DNA of 43,661 nucleotides, taken from positions 1-43,661 of the forward strand of contig JAEORO010000134.1 of the NCBI GenBank assembly GCA_016840855.1, in the 5' to 3' direction. This DNA comes from Candidatus Thorarchaeota archaeon (GTDB lineage: Archaea; Asgardarchaeota; Thorarchaeia; Thorarchaeales; Thorarchaeaceae). Below the pieces are notes generated by a model. The model worked only from the letters and a program-made list of their open reading frames with translations, ran no database searches and had not been told where the DNA came from. Each line of letters starts with the position of its first letter. Positions within the stretch are counted from its first letter, which is position 1. This document shows, one piece after another, positions 7,197 through 15,647 of this stretch. Made by a program: the position numbers and the translations under genes.

Positions 7197-9818
7197 TTGG
7201 AGATTGCTGACGCCGACATACAAAAGCGGCTCGAAAAGCCCTATACACTCATTTTCAGAGCTGGACGGCAGGAGCTAACAACTAGAGTGGATATCTTTTC
7301 GGATGTGCTTCGCGACCGTCAACGATCTATGCTCAATGGAATGGTGGAATATGGATATCGAGAGTCAGGTCTCTTAGAAATCAAACGGTTCTGGTTTGTC
7401 AAATACAATAAGCCTGTCTATTATCAACCAAAGGAAACTCATGAAATTATCAGAAAAGCAAAGACGATTATTATTCCAAGAGAACAGAAACCCGCTTTCA
7501 TCATAGATCTCGAAAATCTTCTAATTCGTTTGGAAGCCCAAAAACCACGAGTAGTACCAACATGTCAACACTGTCTTCGGGATGACAGACTTACAATCTT
7601 GACAAAACGCAATGCTGTAAAAATTACTCAAAAACAGGTTGTATGTTCAAATTGTGCACAAGCTGACCTCCGAATAGAATTGAAGAACTTGGGTATTCAT
7701 CTATCTAAGGTCATGCTTACTCAACTGGAAAAACAGGTATCCAGAGTAAAATCCGTTCCAAGGATAATCGAAATGATGACACCAGGATTTGATCCTGCAA
7801 GTGAACCTGATTTAACCTTAGTTGATACTGTTGTTGCTCACGAAACAGGAATTTCCCGAAGAATAGCAGATCTTCCAATTCCATCTAAATTCAAAGAACA
7901 ACTCACGTCAGAAGGACTAGAATCTCTACTACCCATTCAATCTCAAGTGGTTGATGCAGGTCTTTTCAACGATGTGAACATGCTAATTGTGTCATCTACA
8001 TCATCAGGAAAGACATTGCTGGGCGAGCTTGCAGGAGTTCCCAAGGCTATCCAGGGAAAGAAAATGGTGTATATGTCGCCCTTAGTGGCTCTAACAAACG
8101 AAAAGTATGAACAATTTAGAAAACGATTCAAGTCAGTCGGGCTGCGCGTTGGTATCAAAGTTGGCATGTCGCGTTTAGATGTTGGTGATGAAGGTAAGCC
8201 AATTGTTGATACTGACATTACGAAAGCTGATGTTATCTGTGCTACCTATGAAGCGCTTGATCTAATATTTAGATCAGGTAATACCGCTGAGCTAGGAACG
8301 GTTGGAACAGTAATAATCGATGAAATTCAGAATCTTGCTGATCCAGAAAGAGGTCCTGAGCTTGACGGACTTCTAACACGAATGCGTATGCACTATCCAA
8401 AAGCTCAGTTTCTTGCACTTTCTGCCACCGTCGGTTCTCCAGAAGAATTGGCGAAGGAATTGCATATGAAGCTGGTAAATTATGAAGGGCGACCAATTCC
8501 TTTGGAACGACATCTTGTGTTCGCTCGTTCAGAAGAAGATAAGCGTACAATGATACGACGACTTGTTAATCAAGAGTTTCGACACACCAGTAGCTCAGGA
8601 AACAAAGGACAATCTATCATCTTTACTTATTCAAGAAGACGAGCGCATGCATTGAGCGATTGGCTAAGAGAACATCGCGTTTCAACAGCTGTATACCATG
8701 GAGGTTTATCATATTCTCGTCGTCGTAGAGTAGAATATTCATTTTCAAAACAACGATTTGCCAGTATTGTGACCACTGCAGCTCTTGGAGCTGGTGTAGA
8801 CCTTGCAGCATCCCAAGTGATTTTTGAATCTCTAGCAATGGGTGCTGATTGGCTTTCTACTGCAGAGTTTGAACAGATGCTTGGAAGGGCTGGTCGTCTT
8901 GGAAAGCATGATCGAGGCAAAGTCTACATCATTGTTCAGCCTGAGAAGAAATATCATGGTGGTCAGGACAAAGCTGAGGATGAGATCGCAGTAGAATTAT
9001 TGAATGGAATAATCGAAGATGTTGAACCGTTTGCAGATAAAGAGGAATGTGCAGAACAAATTCTTGCTACTATTTGCTCGACTGGTCTTGTGGATTTGAA
9101 GGAAGTAGCTCTTGCGTACAAACGCATGCTTTCGATGTCAATCCCTCCTTCAGAAGCTCTCAAGCATTTAGTTCGAACACATATGGTGCGCGTTAAAGAA
9201 GGTGGTGTCTATCCAACAGATCTTGGACGTGCAACATCACTATCGTTCTTGACTCCGAGCACTGGTCTTGAAGTCATGAAGCTCACATCCACATACGATG
9301 TCATTGATATTGCTATTATGCTGGAACCCTTTGAGAATGTCTATCTCACTGCGAAACTCCAAGAAGAGATCAACTCTGCATTTAGGACTCACATGCCAAC
9401 AAGGCTCTTTTCTGGTGTGTTTAGTGAAATTAGTGATGCAAGCCACCCAAAGACAGGAGTTGGACGCCTTCCTCAATGGGTCTTTGAGGTGTTTAGTAAG
9501 TGGACCACCACCTTCTTCAATTGTGGGTGTCGTGACTATCCCGAATGTGACCATGGGAAGGTCAGTCTAGGAAGATGGCTAGTCGAGAAACGAAAAGAAG
9601 GTCTTAATCCTTCTGGACTTGCACAAAAGCTTCATGATGATTTTGAGTTATGGGCTTATCCAGGTGATATTTTTTCATGGCTTGATTCACTAATCCATAG
9701 TCTCAAAGCTGTACAAAGGATTGCTAATGTTGCAGGAAAAACGGATCTTCATGTCCAGATTGAAGATCAAATAGCCCGGATTGAGCGACCATTAGAAAAT
9801 GTTGAAACAAGCGAATAA
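7197..9818 (+). CDS. Ski2-like superfamily 2 helicase with zinc clusters (DUF5814-type)
   Basis: An 873-residue ATP-dependent helicase. Visible motifs: Walker A STSSGKT near 267-273, motif Ia SPLVALTNEK, motif II DEIQ near 374-377 (family members often have DExH), motif III SAT, motif V GAGVDLAAS and motif VI QMLGRAGRLGK. A putative zinc site CxxC...CxxC lies at about 122-153, before the helicase core. A second cluster, CGCRDYPECDH, lies near 776-786 after it. This N- and C-terminal arrangement recalls archaeal helicases carrying DUF5814; that assignment is from memory. Likely role: unwinding in DNA or RNA metabolism. The start is TTG at 7197, with GAGGT 6 nt upstream. A TATAAT-like stretch at 7163-7168 could give it its own promoter in addition to read-through. 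Confidence 0.88.
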   Translation: MEIADADIQKRLEKPYTLIFRAGRQELTTRVDIFSDVLRDRQRSMLNGMVEYGYRESGLLEIKRFWFVKYNKPVYYQPKETHEIIRKAKTIIIPREQKPAFIIDLENLLIRLEAQKPRVVPTCQHCLRDDRLTILTKRNAVKITQKQVVCSNCAQADLRIELKNLGIHLSKVMLTQLEKQVSRVKSVPRIIEMMTPGFDPASEPDLTLVDTVVAHETGISRRIADLPIPSKFKEQLTSEGLESLLPIQSQVVDAGLFNDVNMLIVSSTSSGKTLLGELAGVPKAIQGKKMVYMSPLVALTNEKYEQFRKRFKSVGLRVGIKVGMSRLDVGDEGKPIVDTDITKADVICATYEALDLIFRSGNTAELGTVGTVIIDEIQNLADPERGPELDGLLTRMRMHYPKAQFLALSATVGSPEELAKELHMKLVNYEGRPIPLERHLVFARSEEDKRTMIRRLVNQEFRHTSSSGNKGQSIIFTYSRRRAHALSDWLREHRVSTAVYHGGLSYSRRRRVEYSFSKQRFASIVTTAALGAGVDLAASQVIFESLAMGADWLSTAEFEQMLGRAGRLGKHDRGKVYIIVQPEKKYHGGQDKAEDEIAVELLNGIIEDVEPFADKEECAEQILATICSTGLVDLKEVALAYKRMLSMSIPPSEALKHLVRTHMVRVKEGGVYPTDLGRATSLSFLTPSTGLEVMKLTSTYDVIDIAIMLEPFENVYLTAKLQEEINSAFRTHMPTRLFSGVFSEISDASHPKTGVGRLPQWVFEVFSKWTTTFFNCGCRDYPECDHGKVSLGRWLVEKRKEGLNPSGLAQKLHDDFELWAYPGDIFSWLDSLIHSLKAVQRIANVAGKTDLHVQIEDQIARIERPLENVETSE

Positions 9819-9823
9819 TGTAC

Positions 9824-10090
9824 TCAAGGCGCTGTCTTTTCTTTGTCATTTGCGATTTCAAATAGAACTCTAATATTTCCGACAAGATTCGGAGGCATAG
9901 AATCAAGATTCAAGTCTAGCCATTTATGCAAGTCTCTTCGGATGGTTTCTTTCTCACTCAGTTCTGGTGGGAATTCCGACCTGTCTTCAGAAACTAAATG
10001 AAAATGAGTGCAACCACAACTGCATGCACCTTCTAGAACCATATCGATATCCACAGAAGTTTTTCCACACATTCTACAGACAAACAACAT
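9824..10090 (-). CDS. Small zinc-ribbon protein, OapC-like (COG3364)
   Basis: An 88-residue protein with an N-terminal zinc ribbon: C5-x2-C8, then C23, C25 and C27, with His at 29 and 31. It is followed by a helical tail of about 50 residues. The start MLFVCRMCG and the length match the archaeal zinc-ribbon family COG3364 (later called OapC). Those proteins are often found near helicase or OLD-type genes. It converges with the helicase gene, the two stops being 5 nt apart. The ATG at 10090 is preceded by GGAG at 10 nt and an A/T-rich TATA-like stretch. Role unknown; probably protein or nucleic-acid binding. Confidence 0.75.
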   Translation of the reverse strand: MLFVCRMCGKTSVDIDMVLEGACSCGCTHFHLVSEDRSEFPPELSEKETIRRDLHKWLDLNLDSMPPNLVGNIRVLFEIANDKEKTAP

Positions 10091-10208
10091 CTTGTCATCG
10101 CTCCAAAAATAAAGATAAACAAGTATCTATGAGGATTGGTATGGCTTGGGTAATACTCGTTATTATGGGGCTAGACTTATTTGGTGCTAGTTAACGATTT
10201 TTGTTGGG

Positions 10209-10475
10209 GTGTTGAAGTTGGCTCGTTTATGCACGCTTTGTCGTGAAAAATCGAAAATTCGATGCGATCGATGCCGAAACGAATTTTGTCAAGACCATGC
10301 TATCAAATGCCCCTTTTGTGGCACTATTACTTGCATACGAGATTTGAATCGAAAAGCTATCTGCCCTACATGCCATAAGCATCTTGATATTTGTCCAGAA
10401 TGTCTTCTTAATGGGAGAATAGTTCGTACAATTGCTGGCTTCAAACAATGTCCTGAATGTGGATGGAGTAGTTAA
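10209..10475 (+). CDS. Cysteine-rich multi-zinc protein, 88 residues
   Basis: Fourteen of 88 residues are Cys. Pairs lie at C8/C11, C19/C22, C34/C37, C52/C55, C62/C65 and C81/C84, with single C27 and C42 and His at 30, 56 and 58. The first part, C8xxC11-x7-C19xxC22-x4-C27xxH30, is of the cross-brace or AN1/B-box-like type. The later pairs look like zinc ribbons, the last being CPECGW. The protein probably binds three or four zinc ions. Function unknown; such proteins often act as adaptors or bind nucleic acids. The start is GTG at 10209 just after TTGGGG; in-frame TTG codons at 10212 and 10218 are alternatives. Its 3' end overlaps the convergent DUF131 gene by 4 nt. Confidence 0.78.
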   Translation: MLKLARLCTLCREKSKIRCDRCRNEFCQDHAIKCPFCGTITCIRDLNRKAICPTCHKHLDICPECLLNGRIVRTIAGFKQCPECGWSS

Positions 10476-10732
10476 GGCAGCATGATGTATGCAAGAATAA
10501 AAAGCGATATTGCTACAATAGCAGCAGCAATCCATGTTTTTCTACCATAGCCCCACACTATAGGTATTGGACCTAGCAGAATAATACCCTTGCTCTCGCT
10601 TTTTTGTCCAACAGTTTCAATGTCTGAGTGCCTAAACATCGAAGCAATTCCTGACAATATTATCAAGCAACCTATAATGATAAGCGCCCATGCAACAAAG
10701 TCAACAATATTTGGTGCTTGCATTATTTTCAC
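10472..10732 (-). CDS. TIGR00304/DUF131-type archaeal membrane protein
   Basis: An 86-residue protein with two transmembrane segments (about residues 10-32 and 65-85) and a loop containing KGIILLGPIPIVWG. That GPIPI sequence is the hallmark of the archaeal TIGR00304/DUF131 family, whose function is unknown. The start is GTG at 10732, overlapping the upstream stop by 4 nt (GTGA); an ATG three codons later (10723) is an alternative start. It is the last gene of a minus-strand run with the 184-residue protein and probably the beta-CASP protein. The coupling suggests that the membrane protein and the 184-residue protein are made together. Confidence 0.82.
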   Translation of the reverse strand: MKIMQAPNIVDFVAWALIIIGCLIILSGIASMFRHSDIETVGQKSESKGIILLGPIPIVWGYGRKTWIAAAIVAISLFILAYIMLP

Positions 10733-11283
10733 CTTGTCGAATGTGCTCCCTCTGCTAAATCAAATACCATTTTCTCATATCCCCCAACTTCATCTCCCTC
10801 TTGTGCCCATAGGGTCACTAGGTCTCCATAAATCTCGAATTCTAGAGTGGTTTCAATTTCCTTGATATGAGTGCCAACTGGAAATCTCCAGATAATTTCA
10901 AAATCATAAGGTGCTTCTTCCTCTTCAAGCCAAGTTTCTATCTTGTTCATGCCTTTCTGAAACCTACCAGTAAAATCAATCAAATAAATGACCGCTACAA
11001 CTTCTGTTGTTCCCTTTAGGAATATATCGCAATAATCAACTTGAGATTTCACTTGCTTACTATTTATCTCAACTCGTTCTTGATCAAGAAAGTACTGCAT
11101 GTTGTCTGATAACTTTTCGATTTCTTTTCTGAAGAGTTTCTCGTCACGAATTACTCTTCGATAGTACCCTTCCGGATCAAGATACTCATAGCAGAGACGT
11201 TCATGCACCTCTCCCAATCGAGAAACAGAAAAAAATGAATCAGCATGAACAGGCTCGACCAACTCTGAGAGAGCTTTTTCCAA
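10729..11283 (-). CDS. Unknown soluble protein coupled to the DUF131 protein
   Basis: A 184-residue soluble protein of unknown family. The N-terminal half is helical and charged, including a motif with Tyr-Glu-Tyr and Tyr-Tyr near 33-42; the C-terminal half (about 90-175) looks like a beta-rich domain with alternating Glu, Phe and Ile residues. The protein is strongly acidic. Start is TTG at 11283, preceded by AGGTGATG. It begins 10 nt after the beta-CASP stop and overlaps the DUF131 start, so the three genes appear to form one operon. Confidence 0.72.
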   Translation of the reverse strand: MEKALSELVEPVHADSFFSVSRLGEVHERLCYEYLDPEGYYRRVIRDEKLFRKEIEKLSDNMQYFLDQERVEINSKQVKSQVDYCDIFLKGTTEVVAVIYLIDFTGRFQKGMNKIETWLEEEEAPYDFEIIWRFPVGTHIKEIETTLEFEIYGDLVTLWAQEGDEVGGYEKMVFDLAEGAHSTR

Positions 11284-11293
11284 GTCACATCAC

Positions 11294-12298
11294 CTACTCA
11301 AGTGGTACTGCATGAATCCCATTGTCTGAAAGATGTTTTGAGAGTGCTCTTCCATTCTCTGTGAAACAGTAAGCAACTCTGGGATTAACCTCGCTTGCAA
11401 ATTTAAGCAAGCCATTGAAATCGGAGTGAGCACTCAGGGGAAAGCCTCTCTCTCTGAACTTGCCCAAAGTCCATCCTGAGAGATTGAAATACTCAAGCTT
11501 TGCTTCATATTGGGCGAAAACCTTGCTCCCCAAGGTTCGTTTCAAATTGTCGATAGTATGACGTGAGGATGAACTTACAATAACTGCGCCTTCATCAAGG
11601 CTCTTTGTAAGATTATGACTCTGAAGAGTTTGATGTTGCAAATCGAATCCATGTTGTTGATAGACTGAACATACCTTGTCAATACTTGTATTTCCAGATA
11701 TTACACTGAATCCTCCACTCTGGAGAAGCGTAATTGCCTCTTGTGATTTTCCCAACGAATATGCATGAAATAATGGAATTCGTTCTTCCTCCATCATTCT
11801 TGTGGCAGTTTCTAAGATATCTTCATAGACCACTTTTCTTTTAGGAAAGACCCATTGAGGTGTACCGTAGGTTGCCTCAGTTATCAGAACATCTGTTTCA
11901 ACAGGTTTAGCGGCCCTATGCACTAAACTGTCTACATTGTTAAAATCGCCTGTATACAGAACCTTGAGACCATCATGAAATTCTAGAAGAAACATTGTTG
12001 AACCTAGGACATGACCTGCATTCAGAGCTGTGATATTGACACCTATCTGGCCAAACATATCATCATGTTTGATAATAGTCTTATTCGAAAATGAATCTGT
12101 CCTCCTTGCTTGCCATGTTTCAAAAGTCCCTTTTGTTGCAATGATATGTTGCGCATTCTTCAAGCCACCGATGTGGTCTGAATGAGAATGCGTTAGAAGT
12201 GTAGTTTCGCCCTTAATTCCAGTGTCTAAAGCCAGTTTCACATCGCCATATTTCAATAGAAATCCGGAACCACTTTTTTTCAGGCTGACAGTAGACAT
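11294..12298 (-). CDS. Beta-CASP family metallo-beta-lactamase-fold nuclease
   Basis: Numbering from the ATG at 12298 (334 residues), the HxHxDH motif lies at H37, H39, D41 and H42. Further metal and catalytic elements follow: GHVLGSTMF (His), YTGDFN (Asp), ITEATYG (Glu, as in beta-CASP motif A), HAYSLGKSQEA, and SAHSDF (His) near the end. This order fits the beta-CASP branch, which acts on RNA or DNA (CPSF73-like, Snm1-like or the ligase-associated exonuclease). Which substrate this protein uses is unclear. An in-frame TTG at 12334 would add 12 residues, but the ATG has AAGGATG 8 nt upstream and fits family N-termini better. The next two minus-strand genes follow closely. Confidence 0.85.
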   Translation of the reverse strand: MSTVSLKKSGSGFLLKYGDVKLALDTGIKGETTLLTHSHSDHIGGLKNAQHIIATKGTFETWQARRTDSFSNKTIIKHDDMFGQIGVNITALNAGHVLGSTMFLLEFHDGLKVLYTGDFNNVDSLVHRAAKPVETDVLITEATYGTPQWVFPKRKVVYEDILETATRMMEEERIPLFHAYSLGKSQEAITLLQSGGFSVISGNTSIDKVCSVYQQHGFDLQHQTLQSHNLTKSLDEGAVIVSSSSRHTIDNLKRTLGSKVFAQYEAKLEYFNLSGWTLGKFRERGFPLSAHSDFNGLLKFASEVNPRVAYCFTENGRALSKHLSDNGIHAVPLE

Positions 12299-12357
12299 TC
12301 GACAATCATCCTTTGACAGATTTGTGTTGAACAAAAGGGTTTCTCAGCATCAACAAA

Positions 12358-13245
12358 CTAGAGTGGTTTTCTAAACAGAGATAATCTCCTATGTGAAGTT
12401 ATGTTACATTTATTTTCAAGCTGTGAAATCAGTTCTCCCTGCCCATCTCCAATGAGAGGAAGTTCAATGAATTTCAAATCATTGATTTGAGCCTCAGAAA
12501 CAAGACTTTCTGCAACGAGTTCCCAACTGATTAAATTTGGATTGATCAATATTGGTGAAACACAAACCGCATCAGGTAATTTCCAGAAGCCTGCTACAGC
12601 TCCTATCTTCCCTTCTTGAAGGGCTGCCATTAGGCATTTCCTGCTAGCAGCAAAATCTCGCAAAACCCATACAAGAGAATTCGTCAATCCCATTGGTTTA
12701 CTCTGCTCCCAAATTAATTCCTTCACTAGATTCAAATTATATCCCTTTGTCCATCGTAAAGATTTCCGCTCCCTTCCGTCATTAATTTCTAGTGAATAAT
12801 AGTCAAGGACTCCCTCCTGTGAAAATCCTAACCGTTTGATATCAGGTTTGACCCATGAATCCAATTCGAGACTTAACGGAAATGCAAGGCTATTCTTTTT
12901 GGCCTCAAGAGGGATTAATGCATCAACATCTCGTATTGCAACAGTTTTAAAAAATGGTAACGAGGACTTGATAATTTGATATGTTGCTGACTCTCTGAAT
13001 TTTTCGATTACGCCAACAGAGGTTAACACCATAGAGAGCCTAGTTCTGTCTCTATAGATTGAAGTACCTCCAACAATATGGTCCTCTATGGATGATACAA
13101 AAGTGATACTTTCTGGAAGTTGTAAGAATGCCTTTGCGAGGGGTTGATTTATCGAACCTGATTCACTTACTTCATTTAGAAAATCCAACCAAGTGTCTAC
13201 TTTGTCCTTGCTCAATCTCCCGTTGAACATCATTGGCTTGTCCAT
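12358..13245 (-). CDS. GNAT-like protein, possibly two fused acetyltransferase-type domains
   Basis: A 295-residue protein. Residues about 48-85 (SITFVSSIEDHIVGG...) look like the beta-strand part of a GNAT acetyltransferase. A second similar stretch lies around 200-265 (AALQEGKIGAVAGFW, then SPILINPNLISWELVAESLV). The acetyl-CoA loop Q/R-x2-G-x-G/A is not clear in either half, so activity is doubtful. It is the first gene of a minus-strand run that goes on to the beta-CASP nuclease after 59 nt. A stretch AACAAATATT about 25 nt before the ATG is a likely TATA box, giving a leaderless message. Assignment rests on pattern only. Confidence 0.5.
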   Translation of the reverse strand: MDKPMMFNGRLSKDKVDTWLDFLNEVSESGSINQPLAKAFLQLPESITFVSSIEDHIVGGTSIYRDRTRLSMVLTSVGVIEKFRESATYQIIKSSLPFFKTVAIRDVDALIPLEAKKNSLAFPLSLELDSWVKPDIKRLGFSQEGVLDYYSLEINDGRERKSLRWTKGYNLNLVKELIWEQSKPMGLTNSLVWVLRDFAASRKCLMAALQEGKIGAVAGFWKLPDAVCVSPILINPNLISWELVAESLVSEAQINDLKFIELPLIGDGQGELISQLENKCNITSHRRLSLFRKPL

Positions 13246-13368
13246 TCGATTCCCTCAAAAATCTCCAATATTTGTTTCAAGGATAATGGTCATTGCGAAG
13301 CTCATAAGTCATATGTACTTACCATCGAAGGATTTATTCATGCTCAAGAGTCTTGCTCAGAATTGAAA

Positions 13369-14358
13369 ATGCAGTCACTTGTATTAACTGCAGATGGCCT
13401 TCAAATTGCGGACACGCCTATTCCTCCCCTAATGCCTGGTGATGTTCGGATAGAAGTCCGTTCGGTTGGCATCTGTGGTACTGATATAGCAATCTGGAAA
13501 GGCGATTTTGAAGTCCCTCTCCCAATTGTACTTGGACATGAGATTACTGGATCTGTTCACGAGAGTTCGGTACCTGAACTTGGTCTTGGAACATTAGTGA
13601 CAACTGAGATCGATATGTCATGTGGAAGATGTTGGTATTGTAGGAATGGAAAACGTCAACATTGTGCAGATAAAGAAATTTTAGGTATAACACGAGACGG
13701 AGGACTCTCAGAGTACATTAGCGTTCCAGCTGATCTTGTTCATCCACTTCCTGCAGGCGTTGATGTCTTATCTGGTACATTCGTAGAACCTCTTGCATCT
13801 GCCATCAAAACTGTCACTGATAGTCCTGCAGAAGTAGGTGAACCAGTGCTAATCGTAGGAAGTGGAAAGATAGCTTTACTCCTTGCCCAGGTTTATGATG
13901 CAAGTGGAGCAGATGTTTACATCGTTGGGCGAAACAGGTGGCAGCTAGGACTTGCGCGTCAATTGGGTTTATTGAATACCATTGATATAACAGGTGGTGA
14001 TTGGAAGAAGAAAATATTGGCCGCAACTCATGATGTTGGTCCTAGGGTTGTAGTAGAGGCAACTGGGAATACTGATGGCATTAGAATGGCATTTGATATT
14101 GTCCGAAATGGAGGTATTGTTAATCTAAAAAGCATGCATGGCCATGATTTCTCATTTGATCCAACCAACATAGTAAACAAAGAACTTACTGTGTTAGGAG
14201 CAAGTAGAGGCCCTTATTCCAAGGCACTTGAAATGCTTCAGAAAGGTCGTATTGAGGTTAAACGTCTCGTTTCTAAAAGTTTCAGACTCGAAGATGGGAC
14301 TAAAGCTTTTGAGTATGCAGATCAACCCGCAGTAACAAAAGTTGTAATCAATATTTGA
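13369..14358 (+). CDS. Zinc-dependent medium-chain alcohol/polyol dehydrogenase
   Basis: A 329-residue member of the MDR family. Numbering from the ATG at 13369, catalytic zinc ligands are C36 (in GICGTD), H57 and E58 (in GHE). Structural zinc cysteines are C85, C88, C91 and C99. The Rossmann motif VGSGKIALLLAQ precedes the NAD(P) domain. The layout resembles threonine, sorbitol or glucose dehydrogenases; the substrate is not determinable. An in-frame TTG at 13363 would add two residues. A TTTATT element at 13333 suggests a short leader. The endonuclease Q gene begins 11 nt downstream, so both are probably in one operon, though a link between a sugar or alcohol oxidase and DNA repair is not obvious. 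Confidence 0.88.
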   Translation: MQSLVLTADGLQIADTPIPPLMPGDVRIEVRSVGICGTDIAIWKGDFEVPLPIVLGHEITGSVHESSVPELGLGTLVTTEIDMSCGRCWYCRNGKRQHCADKEILGITRDGGLSEYISVPADLVHPLPAGVDVLSGTFVEPLASAIKTVTDSPAEVGEPVLIVGSGKIALLLAQVYDASGADVYIVGRNRWQLGLARQLGLLNTIDITGGDWKKKILAATHDVGPRVVVEATGNTDGIRMAFDIVRNGGIVNLKSMHGHDFSFDPTNIVNKELTVLGASRGPYSKALEMLQKGRIEVKRLVSKSFRLEDGTKAFEYADQPAVTKVVINI

Positions 14359-14369
14359 GGGGTCCGTGA

Positions 14370-15647
14370 ATGCCTCTTTACAATACGGATTTACATATTC
14401 ACTCAAGGCATTCTATCGGCGTAAGTAAGGAGATGACAGTACCGATGATTGCTAAAGGCGCTGTTGAAAAAGGGCTTCATATTATTGGTACAGGCGATGC
14501 AACCCAACCAGACTGGCTTCGTCACTTGCGAAAAAACCTCACATTGAAGGATAATTCGCTCATTTATGATGCGGTGTCGTTTATTCTAACTGTTGAAATT
14601 GAAGATAATGAGTCCATTCATCATGTTCTGCTTCTGCCTGATTTTGAGTCCGTTGATGCATTGAGAAAAATCTTGAAACCTCATTCTCCAAACATAGATG
14701 ATGAATGGGGAGGACGTCCTCGCGTCAACGTGAATGGAGAAATTCTTGCAGGATTTGTTCGAGATGTGGCAGGAATGATTGGACCTGCCCACGCTTTTAC
14801 ACCCTTCAAGTCGATTTTTCGAGAGAACAAACACTCTAGTCTAAAATCATGTTATGGAAACGAAACTCCCCACATAAAATTTCTAGAACTAGGTCTTTCA
14901 GCTGATTCAGACACAGCAGATTTCATTCCAGATCTTAGACCACTCACTTTCATCACTTCGAGCGATGCACATTCACCAGTTCCAAACAAACTTGGGCGAG
15001 AGTTTGTAAGGTTTAAGATGCAGGGATCAACCTTTGACGAGTTAAGGTTAGCAATTACACAAAAAGGAGGAAGAAGACCAGTCCTGAATATAGGCCTCGA
15101 TCCAAGACTTGGCAAATATTATCTTTCATTCTGCTCAAACTGCAGGAGGACGTTGGTAATTCAAACCGGAGAGAAACCACCAAGTTTTGACAATTTGAAT
15201 ATATACATCGGTTGTAAGGATACCAAGGAGAAACAGCGCCTTTTGGATGACATTCACGAGAGAAGGGTGAAGTGTCCAGCTGATGGAAAGAAACTCAGAC
15301 TAGGAGTTCGAGACAGAGCAGCTGCTATCGGGGACGGAGAGATAAAGACGCCTCCTCATCGTCCACCCTACTTACATATTGCGCCACTTTTGGATATCAT
15401 TGCTCTATCACTCGAAGTGAAATCGTCTTCATCAAAACAGGTGCAGAGTCTTTACAACAACATGCGTGAGGTGTTTGGTCCTGAAACAATCATCCTTACT
15501 GAAACCTCTATCACTGAAATAGGTGAGCTTAATGACCGAGTCGCTCAGATGATAGAAGCATATCGAAACAAATCGATTGGCTATATATCTGGTGGGGGTG
15601 GTCGGTATGGTAAACTCATTCCTCCATGGGAAAGTGATTTGAGATGA
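14370..15647 (+). CDS. Endonuclease Q family protein (PHP domain, TIGR00375)
   Basis: A 425-residue protein, the length of Pyrococcus EndoQ. The N-terminal PHP domain shows DLHIHSRHS (D7, H9, H11), the GTGDATQPDW segment and SSDAHSP, all metal-binding motifs. The typical EndoQ zinc region follows: C255-x2-C258, C282, and C302 in KCPADGKKLRLGVRDR. In many relatives the last pair is CxxC; here the fourth position is replaced, so the zinc ligands may differ. EndoQ nicks DNA 5' of deaminated bases such as uracil and hypoxanthine and of abasic sites. The ATG is preceded by GAGGGG. The stop overlaps the next gene by 4 bp. Confidence 0.9.
   Translation: MPLYNTDLHIHSRHSIGVSKEMTVPMIAKGAVEKGLHIIGTGDATQPDWLRHLRKNLTLKDNSLIYDAVSFILTVEIEDNESIHHVLLLPDFESVDALRKILKPHSPNIDDEWGGRPRVNVNGEILAGFVRDVAGMIGPAHAFTPFKSIFRENKHSSLKSCYGNETPHIKFLELGLSADSDTADFIPDLRPLTFITSSDAHSPVPNKLGREFVRFKMQGSTFDELRLAITQKGGRRPVLNIGLDPRLGKYYLSFCSNCRRTLVIQTGEKPPSFDNLNIYIGCKDTKEKQRLLDDIHERRVKCPADGKKLRLGVRDRAAAIGDGEIKTPPHRPPYLHIAPLLDIIALSLEVKSSSSKQVQSLYNNMREVFGPETIILTETSITEIGELNDRVAQMIEAYRNKSIGYISGGGGRYGKLIPPWESDLR

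Noticed and set aside
8623..8920. Two overlapping minus-strand open frames inside the helicase
   Set aside because: Both lie within conserved helicase motifs on the other strand and show no recognisable protein.
9967..10194. 75-codon plus-strand frame across the zinc-ribbon gene
   Set aside because: Most of it is antisense to the OapC-like gene. Only the last 17-21 codons are worth a mention and are listed as a finding.
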